Assembly: GCA_027080405.1 (NCBI GenBank)
Contig: JALWSL010000415.1
Location: 1-5,258 of the forward strand
Direction of reading: 5' to 3'
Length of the DNA stretch: 5,258 nucleotides
From: Planctomycetaceae bacterium
GTDB lineage: Bacteria; Planctomycetota; Planctomycetia; Planctomycetales; Planctomycetaceae
Shown: positions 1-5,258 of the stretch, one piece after another
How positions within the stretch are numbered: the first letter of the stretch is position 1
Layout: each line of letters opens with the position of its first letter
The notes under the pieces: model-generated
What the model saw: the letters and a program-made list of their open reading frames with translations, nothing else
Database searches by the model: none
Told to the model about the DNA's origin: nothing
Made by a program: the position numbers and the translations under genes

Positions 1-243
1 ATCACGGGTCTGGCGACCGTTTCCGGTCGGAATTTACTGAAGTGGTCCCGACGAATCGAACTCGACAACCAGTACATTGACAATTTCCATTTGGGCAAGG
101 ATCTCGCGATCCTGTTCAAAACCATTCGAGTCGCCCTGACAGGAGAAGGCGTCGTTCTGGATCGAAACAGTGGAGACGTCGATGATCTCGCCCCTGCACC
201 GATCGAACAGACGCAATCGAATTCCGATCGTCAGGCGGCATGA
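1..243 (+). CDS. Bacterial sugar transferase (PglC/WcaJ-type phosphoglycosyl transferase), C-terminal fragment
   Basis: Only the last 80 codons are in the window, open from base 1 in frame 1 to a TGA at 241-243; the start lies upstream. The fragment opens with ITGLATVSGRN, which matches the conserved C-terminal motif PGITGLAQVSGRN of the bacterial sugar transferase family. It continues with an ELDNQYIDNF segment and DLAILFKTIRVAL, corresponding to the family's (E/F)xLDxxYVxNxS...DLKILxxT stretch. Known family members move a sugar 1-phosphate from a nucleotide sugar onto undecaprenyl phosphate at the inner membrane, the first step in making exopolysaccharide, O-antigen or glycan. The catalytic Asp-Glu pair and membrane anchor are outside the window, so the sugar and the subtype (PglC-like or large WcaJ-like) cannot be judged. 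The last 25 or so residues are a polar tail beyond the conserved domain. The sulfotransferase gene follows within about 80 bases on the same strand. Confidence 0.88.
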   Translation: MTGLATVSGRNLLKWSRRIELDNQYIDNFHLGKDLAILFKTIRVALTGEGVVLDRNSGDVDDLAPAPIEQTQSNSDRQAA

Positions 244-322
244 GGCGACCTGATAGCAAGCCCCACCCATAGAGTATCCGTGAGACGCCCGAACCTGTTA
301 CTCCCAATTGGACAAGCGAAAA

Positions 323-1321
323 ATGAAAAGGATCGATCCCGAGCTTAGTCCCGCCTACCGAAAAGACGAACTTGAGGAGAATTTTCTCGCCAACCTCAAT
401 GAGCACCTTTTCCCGTTCGAAATGGAGCAATATGAAGATCTCGAATGCCTGTTCCCGTCCATTCATGTCATTGGTGCTCCACGCTCTGGTACAACCCTGC
501 TGACACAACTGATCGCGACGCATATCAATGTCAGTTACATCAACAATTTGATCGCGGCTTTCTGGCAGGCACCGGTCTGCGGTATCCGGCTTTCAAAGAA
601 GTTGCTCCCCGGGCGATGCTCTTCTTCACTGACTTCCGATTTCGGGCGTACCAAGGGGATTTCCGAACCGCATGAATTCGGTTACTTCTGGGCCAGGCAT
701 TTGCAGATGCAGGATCTGTGCGAACCATCGCCCGATCATCACCTGAAAATCGACTGGCAACAGTTCAGTAAAGTATTGAACAACATGACGGCGGCAGCAC
801 AAAAACCGATTCTTTTCAAATCACTGATACTGGGCTGGTTTATCGAACCGATGTTACGGTTGGATCACCAGGCATTTTTTCTGCGCATTCGCCGGAATCC
901 GATTGACAACGCAGAATCGATTCTTAAAGCCAGAAAAAAAATGCTCGGCTCGACAGAACAGTGGATCTCCCTGAAGCCGAAACAATACGAGACCCTCAAA
1001 CAGAAAAGTGTCTACGATCAGGTGATCGGACAGGTCATGGAACTGGAACAGGCACACACCCAGGCCATGCGGAACAGCCCTCCGGAACGTTGCCTCGATC
1101 TCTCCTATGACGAACTGTGCAACAATCCTTCGCAGGTACTGGAACGTATCTGCCAATTACTGAATCGGCAGGGACACAACCTGAAAGTTCTGGATAAAAT
1201 TGATCCACTAACCCCCAGTCGTTCCCGATATTTCGATCAACAGACACGCGAGCAACTCGAAGATTCACTGTCCCGATACCGCTCTGCAGAAGATCAGGAA
1301 AAATCGTTGATCCACCAATAA
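323..1321 (+). CDS. PAPS-dependent sulfotransferase family protein
   Basis: A 332-residue protein from ATG 323. An in-frame TTG at 308 would add five residues; I prefer the ATG because TTGGA (308-312) sits about 10 bases before it and no Shine-Dalgarno precedes the TTG. An in-frame stop at 281 limits any longer start. Residues 51-60 read GAPRSGTTLL, the P-loop-like 5'-phosphosulfate-binding loop of sulfotransferases. Residues 191-199 read RNPIDNAES, a full match to the 3'-phosphate-binding pattern R-x-P-x-D-x3-S. SEPHEFGYFW (114-123) is a likely substrate-side segment, and no signal peptide or membrane span is evident, so the enzyme is probably cytoplasmic. The family moves sulfate from PAPS to a hydroxyl or amine. 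The polysaccharide-gene context suggests a glycan or glycolipid acceptor, but that is inference. It probably shares an operon with the sugar transferase upstream and the GNAT gene 35 bases downstream. Confidence 0.85.
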   Translation: MKRIDPELSPAYRKDELEENFLANLNEHLFPFEMEQYEDLECLFPSIHVIGAPRSGTTLLTQLIATHINVSYINNLIAAFWQAPVCGIRLSKKLLPGRCSSSLTSDFGRTKGISEPHEFGYFWARHLQMQDLCEPSPDHHLKIDWQQFSKVLNNMTAAAQKPILFKSLILGWFIEPMLRLDHQAFFLRIRRNPIDNAESILKARKKMLGSTEQWISLKPKQYETLKQKSVYDQVIGQVMELEQAHTQAMRNSPPERCLDLSYDELCNNPSQVLERICQLLNRQGHNLKVLDKIDPLTPSRSRYFDQQTREQLEDSLSRYRSAEDQEKSLIHQ

Positions 1322-1356
1322 CAGCCTTCCACCACACCAGAGTATTGTTTCCCAGA

Positions 1357-2412
1357 ATGCAAATTGAACTCATCACTCCCGGAGATTCCCGATGGCGGAA
1401 TTTACTGAGCCGTCTCGAACATGACATCTATGCAACTCCCGAGTATGTGACATTTTCCGAAAAACATGAAGAAGGAACCGCAACCGCAATTTATGGGAAT
1501 GACGGAACCCGCGAATTTCTGATCCCTGTGCTGAAAAGGGAACTGCCCGAGCACCTCCAACGGGGCGAAGACCTCCAACCGAGCGAAGATTTGTGGGATG
1601 CCATCTCCCCCTACGGTTACAGTGGCGTTGTGACCGATTCTCCGGAAGCCATTCCCGCCTTTCTGGATGCATGCGGAGAAGACTCCTGTTGCGAAAAAAT
1701 GGTGTCCCTTTTTTTACGCTGGCACCCTTTCTTCACACCGGAAAATTACCAGCCGGCAGCATGTGAACAGTTTGTCCTTCACGGCGAAACGGTTTTTGTC
1801 GACCTCGAGGAATCTGAAGAAGAGTGGCAAAAGCAGACCCGCTCTTCTCTCCGACGGGACATCCGGCGACTGGTACGGGAGGGATATTCCGTTCTCATGA
1901 ACCATTGGGAACAGTACCCGGATTTTGTCCGGATTTACAACGAGACGATGGAACGCCTCAATGCTGACGAACGATACCTCTTTTCCGAGGCGTACTGTAC
2001 CGATCTGAAAGAAGCCCTCGGAGAGCAGTTGCATCTGGGGTGTGTCATCAGCAGTAAAGGTGATGTCGCAGCCGCGGCCCTGTTTTTCGAATGTGAGGGA
2101 ATCGTCCAGTACCACCTCAGTGGCGTCACCGCAGATCACATGAAATTATCGCCGACAAAACTGTTGCTCGACCATGTGCGTCACTGGGCAAAAGAAAGAG
2201 GAAACTCAAGATTCCACTTGGGAGGCGGATTGGGAGGAAGCAGCGAGAGTCCCCTTTTCAAGTTCAAAGCCGGCTTCTCGTCACACCGGGCGAAATTCGC
2301 CACCTCGCGGATTGTCCTTCACCCCTCCCTTTATCAGACTGTTTCCGAGCGGGCCGGCCAGTTCGACCAAAACGGGAATTTCTTTCCGGCGTACCGAAAA
2401 AACAACAACTGA
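1357..2412 (+). CDS. FemAB-like GNAT-fold acyl/aminoacyltransferase
   Basis: A 351-residue protein from ATG 1357; a TTG at 1345 would add four residues (MFPR), and neither start has a strong ribosome-binding site. The layout resembles the FemAB/CelD-like double-GNAT proteins common in exopolysaccharide loci. An N-terminal half has AISPYGYSGVV (82-92), a segment typical of this group. A basic helix follows (RSSLRRDIRRLVREGY, 162-177). The C-terminal half has FVRIYNETMERLNA (190-203), YHLSGVT (252-258), and a glycine-rich HLGGGLGG (287-294) leading into PLFKFKAGFS (299-308), the signature end of the fold. There is no signal peptide, so it is likely cytoplasmic. Characterised relatives add amino acids from aminoacyl-tRNA to lipid II or acyl groups to other acceptors; the substrate here is unknown, but the neighbours suggest modification of a lipid-linked glycan or its sugar. 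Residues 66-77 contain an in-frame six-residue tandem duplication. The upstream gap is only 35 bases, consistent with one operon. Confidence 0.78.
   Translation: MQIELITPGDSRWRNLLSRLEHDIYATPEYVTFSEKHEEGTATAIYGNDGTREFLIPVLKRELPEHLQRGEDLQPSEDLWDAISPYGYSGVVTDSPEAIPAFLDACGEDSCCEKMVSLFLRWHPFFTPENYQPAACEQFVLHGETVFVDLEESEEEWQKQTRSSLRRDIRRLVREGYSVLMNHWEQYPDFVRIYNETMERLNADERYLFSEAYCTDLKEALGEQLHLGCVISSKGDVAAAALFFECEGIVQYHLSGVTADHMKLSPTKLLLDHVRHWAKERGNSRFHLGGGLGGSSESPLFKFKAGFSSHRAKFATSRIVLHPSLYQTVSERAGQFDQNGNFFPAYRKNNN
1553..1588 (+). repeat. 18-base in-frame tandem duplication inside the FemAB-like gene
   Basis: Copy 1 (1553-1570) reads ACCTCCAACGGGGCGAAG and copy 2 (1571-1588) reads ACCTCCAACCGAGCGAAG. 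They are directly adjacent and match at 16 of 18 bases. Because 18 is a multiple of three, the frame is kept and the protein gains six residues, roughly HLQRGE followed by DLQPSE (residues 66-77). The segment lies in a polar stretch before the conserved AISPYGYSG motif, probably a surface loop. A slippage or duplication event is the simplest origin. Confidence 0.85.
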
Positions 2413-2667
2413 CCGTGCAGAGTTGGTACAATCGGTTGCCCGGAGCGGACTGCTGAAGCCATCCCGGTTCATGCCGACACGCCCCGGCCTCGAATGAAAC
2501 GGGCATTGTCTCAAGGTGGGATTCAAGGTGCTTGTCGGGATAGGGCAAACGGAGACATGCCCAGCTGTCTGACACTCATTCCAACCGGTACCATTTGACA
2601 ATTTCCACCTTCGCTGCAACTGACTACGAGAAATACCATTTGCTTTCTGCGGCACCAGGAGCTCGAA
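2413..2667. other. 255-base intergenic gap between the GNAT and glycosyltransferase genes
   Basis: No gene is supported here: the open frames crossing it on the - strand overlap the 3' end of the GNAT gene and show no recognisable protein. The gap is long compared with the 80- and 35-base gaps upstream, so the glycosyltransferase may have its own promoter. An exact TTGACA lies at 2595-2600, but no convincing -10 box follows at 16-18 bases. An 8-base direct repeat TCAAGGTG occurs at 2511-2518 and 2523-2530. A short GGGCA/TGCCC pairing near 2543-2562 has no T-run and is too weak to call a terminator. Confidence 0.5.
2657..2661 (+). promoter_or_regulatory. Shine-Dalgarno AGGAG for the glycosyltransferase
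   Basis: AGGAG lies six bases before the ATG at 2668, ideal spacing, and fixes that ATG as the start. It is much stronger than the sites in front of the two upstream genes, which suggests more efficient or independent translation of the glycosyltransferase. Confidence 0.8.
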
Positions 2668-3651
<984 letters not shown>

Positions 3652-3747
3652 TCCTTCAACAGCTCAACTCACATTTTCTTGACAAGCCGGCCGGAAAATG
3701 CACCGAAGAACGCAGCATTGAAAACAGACCGAAAAGAAAGCCCCTGC

Positions 3748-3806
3748 CCGTTCATCAAAACCGTTCATCAAAACCGTTCATCAAAACCGTTCATCAAAAC
3801 CGTTCA
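3748..3806. repeat. 13-base tandem repeat array (four full copies plus a partial)
   Basis: Four perfect, directly adjacent copies of CCGTTCATCAAAA start at 3748, 3761, 3774 and 3787. A partial fifth (CCGTTCA) begins at 3800 and then diverges. The array sits between two converging genes, about 97 bases after the glycosyltransferase stop and 19 bases before the stop of the DUF1569 gene, so it could lie in the 3' untranslated region of both transcripts. The unit is not a multiple of three and contains no spacer, which argues against coding sequence and against CRISPR. Perfect copy identity suggests recent expansion by slippage. Confidence 0.95.
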
Positions 3807-3824
3807 CCAGATGAGAGAGGCGGA

Positions 3825-4298
3825 TTACGGTTCGGCGATAAAGCTCATGTGCATTTCGGCATGGCGTACATGAAGCCTGTTCCACTCATCAACGGAGAGT
3901 CGCCCGAGAATCGGGCTCGGTTTTCGATCCGTCTCTGTTTTCAAACGCTGAACCGCCTGTTTCAGATGAGCGAGTGCTTTCCGTTCATCGATCGAATCGA
4001 CGACGATCTCCTGCTCGGCTCGCTTGGGCAATTTCAATCCTGGTTGCATCGGTCGATTGAGAATTTTTTTCTTGAGGAACAACCGAAAAACAAGTCGAAC
4101 CACCCACGGAAGGGGCGGCGTTTCGAAACCATCAATCGATTTATCCATTACCAGAGCCAAGTGTTCCAATATCTGCCCGACAGACCAGTTCCCCGTCGTG
4201 GGAGCCTGCAGATCAACCAGTCGCTCTGCATCAGCCAGCAAATCGTCAAGATCCGCATATTGAACACGCCGACGAGGCAATTGGGTTTTATCAACCAT
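3825..4298 (-). CDS. DUF1569 / DinB-superfamily protein
   Basis: A 157-residue protein read right to left from ATG 4298. A GTG at 4313 would add MRRGF, but AGAAGGGG lies just upstream of the ATG and supports the shorter form. The sequence has the DUF1569 pattern: NWSVGQILEHLA (37-48), a PGLKLPKRAEQ block (86-96), and a C-terminal WNRLHVRHAEMHMSF (139-153). In the DinB four-helix-bundle superfamily a metal is usually held by three His residues; H46, H146 and H150 fit that arrangement, with H143 also nearby. Some DinB-fold proteins are thiol-dependent transferases or hydrolases, but DUF1569 members have no settled function, so none is assigned. There is no signal peptide, so it is probably cytoplasmic. 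It lies 30 bases downstream of the cyclophilin gene on the same strand, probably co-transcribed. Family membership is from memory of the pattern rather than a search. Confidence 0.8.
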   Translation of the reverse strand: MVDKTQLPRRRVQYADLDDLLADAERLVDLQAPTTGNWSVGQILEHLALVMDKSIDGFETPPLPWVVRLVFRLFLKKKILNRPMQPGLKLPKRAEQEIVVDSIDERKALAHLKQAVQRLKTETDRKPSPILGRLSVDEWNRLHVRHAEMHMSFIAEP

Positions 4299-4302
4299 GA
4301 AG

Positions 4303-4310
4303 CCCCTTCT
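4303..4310 (-). promoter_or_regulatory. Shine-Dalgarno AGAAGGGG for the DUF1569 gene
   Basis: Read on the - strand, AGAAGGGG precedes ATG 4298 with four bases between the last G and the ATG (about six after AGAAGG). This decides for ATG 4298 over the GTG at 4313, whose first codons would overlap the ribosome-binding site. Confidence 0.65.
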
Positions 4311-4328
4311 CACCTTGATATGAACGTA

Positions 4329-5249
4329 CTATTTGATCTCCTCAATCGTTTCCGGTTTGGGAGACTCCTTTTTCTTTTCTGGCTTCTTTTCCGCTTTCTC
4401 TTCCGAAGCGGCGTCCTTCTCGCCGTTTGATTTTACCTCCCGGGACGAATCAGACTTGCTCTGGTTGGACTGGCCAGACTTGGGAGACTCGGGAGACTTG
4501 GAAGATTCAGGAGATTCAGAAGATTTGGATTCCGAGGCCTCCTTTTTTTCGGTCGCGTTTTCCTTTTCGGCACCAGGTTCCAGAATCGTCGCCTTGATGA
4601 TGTAATCGAGGTTGGGAAATTCCTTATTCAGGTAAGCATTCCCCTGGGTCTGTATCCGCCCCTGATCGGGCCTTTCGCCATACTCTGCATTGATCGCATC
4701 AACCACATCCATCCCCTCGATTACTTTTGCGAACGGAGCAAAACCCTGCGGATCCAGACTGGCTGAATTATTGCCATAATTGATAAACAGCTGCGTTGTA
4801 CGGGTGTTGGGACCACTTTTTGCAAACGAGAGAGTGCCGCGGAAATTTTCCGTCAAAACGTCGTCGTCCCGAATTTTGTTATCGTACCATTTCTTTTGAA
4901 CTTCGGGATCTCCATTGATTCCCCATTGAACGATAAAACCGGGAACAATACGGAAAAACCGGCAACCATCATAGAAACCGGATTCCACCAGCTCCTTGAA
5001 CCTCGCCGCTCCAAGAGGTGCCCAACCGCTGTAGGCTTCTACGATGAAGTTGCCTTTGCTTGTTTCAAATTTGACACGAAAGGTCTCCCCCGGATCCGCC
5101 TTTTGCCCCTCTTTTTCCAGCTGAGGCGCTGTAGGAGAACTCGCCTCCGACTCGGACGGTTTGTCGCGAATGCATCCAGCGAGAACAAAAACCGCCAGCA
5201 TCAGCACAGACAAAGGCAAAACAGCAGGCAAACGAAAACAGCTCATCAT
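4329..5249 (-). CDS. Lipoprotein cyclophilin-type peptidyl-prolyl cis-trans isomerase with charged C-terminal tail
   Basis: A 306-residue protein read right to left. An in-frame TAG directly abuts ATG 5249, so the start is that ATG or the adjacent one at 5246. Residues 1-26 form a lipoprotein signal peptide: a hydrophobic stretch (about 9-24) ending in lipobox LAGC, with C26 as the lipidated Cys. A polar linker (27-55) leads to a cyclophilin domain (about 57-224). FFRIVPGFIVQWG (98-110) holds the catalytic Arg (R100) and Gln (Q108); TTQLFIN (151-157) and GFAPFAKVIEGMDVVDAI (169-186) are further family blocks. The family speeds Xaa-Pro isomerisation in folding proteins; the lipobox places this one on a membrane facing the periplasm or cell surface. 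The canonical FHR is FFR here and the cyclosporin-site Trp is not evident, both common in bacterial divergent forms. Residues 227-306 are a low-complexity Lys/Glu/Ser/Pro tail, probably disordered. It appears to be the first gene of a two-gene unit. Confidence 0.92.
   Translation of the reverse strand: MMSCFRLPAVLPLSVLMLAVFVLAGCIRDKPSESEASSPTAPQLEKEGQKADPGETFRVKFETSKGNFIVEAYSGWAPLGAARFKELVESGFYDGCRFFRIVPGFIVQWGINGDPEVQKKWYDNKIRDDDVLTENFRGTLSFAKSGPNTRTTQLFINYGNNSASLDPQGFAPFAKVIEGMDVVDAINAEYGERPDQGRIQTQGNAYLNKEFPNLDYIIKATILEPGAEKENATEKKEASESKSSESPESSKSPESPKSGQSNQSKSDSSREVKSNGEKDAASEEKAEKKPEKKKESPKPETIEEIK
4455..4526 (-). repeat. Nine-base (tripeptide) repeat tract in the cyclophilin tail
   Basis: Residues 242-265 of the isomerase are eight successive tripeptides of the form (K/E/Q)-S-x: KSS, ESP, ESS, KSP, ESP, KSG, QSN, QSK. 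At DNA level the units are degenerate nine-base repeats (for example GAATCTCCT, GAGTCTCCC, AAGTCTCCC on the - strand). The frame is kept by any gain or loss of a unit, so length may vary between strains. Confidence 0.8.
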
Positions 5250-5258
5250 CTATTAACC

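Noticed and set aside
77..2607. Exact 13-base match TTGACAATTTCCA at 77-89 and 2595-2607
   Set aside because: One copy is in coding sequence and the flanks do not match. A single match of this length in a 5 kb window is not far from chance.
2595..2627. Possible sigma-70 promoter: exact TTGACA at 2595-2600
   Set aside because: No acceptable -10 box follows at 16-18 bases (AACTGA or ACTGAC). The same 13 bases TTGACAATTTCCA also occur at 77-89 inside the sugar transferase coding region, which shows how easily the string arises here.
2264..2655. Two - strand frames of 103 and 124 codons across the intergenic gap
   Set aside because: Both overlap the 3' end of the GNAT gene on the opposite strand, overlap each other in different frames, and show no protein-family pattern.
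3672..3700. Inverted repeat CATTTTC / GAAAATG with a 15-base loop after the glycosyltransferase stop
   Set aside because: The stem is AT-rich, the loop is long and no T-run follows, so it does not qualify as an intrinsic terminator.
3748..3806. Tandem array considered as a CRISPR
   Set aside because: Units are only 13 bases, directly adjacent with no spacers, and no cas genes are near.
4333..4605. A 90-codon + strand frame rich in Ser, Asp and Phe
   Set aside because: It is the antisense shadow of the low-complexity tail of the cyclophilin gene.

Overview
The window looks like chromosomal DNA of a Planctomycetes-type bacterium. This is inferred from three things: a DUF1569/DinB-like protein next to a cyclophilin lipoprotein, a sulfotransferase inside a surface-polysaccharide cluster, and intermediate GC content (about half by eye). 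The genus cannot be fixed from the sequence alone.

Left part (1-3651, all + strand): the 3' end of a polysaccharide locus. It starts with the C-terminus of a membrane sugar-1-phosphate transferase (PglC/WcaJ type, the enzyme that starts lipid-linked glycan assembly). Next come a PAPS-type sulfotransferase and a FemAB-like GNAT acyl/aminoacyltransferase, both closely spaced and probably in one operon. After a 255-base gap comes a GtrB/DPM1-like polyprenyl-phosphate glycosyltransferase with its own strong Shine-Dalgarno. Together these suggest a lipid-linked glycan that is assembled at the membrane and then decorated with sulfate, acyl or aminoacyl groups, or side-chain sugars.

Middle (3652-3824): a short convergent intergenic region. 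It carries four perfect copies, plus a partial fifth, of a 13-base tandem repeat (CCGTTCATCAAAA).

Right part (3825-5249, - strand): a two-gene unit read right to left. The first gene is a secreted lipoprotein peptidyl-prolyl isomerase (cyclophilin) with an 80-residue charged, repetitive tail. The second, 30 bases downstream, is a DUF1569/DinB-superfamily protein with an apparent His triad. This pair is not obviously linked to polysaccharide synthesis.

No RNA genes, insertion sequences, CRISPR arrays or phage genes were seen, and nothing clearly qualifies as an undescribed defence or mobile system. The most notable items are the polysaccharide-decorating gene combination, the 13-base repeat array, an in-frame 18-base tandem duplication in the GNAT gene, and the repetitive cyclophilin tail.
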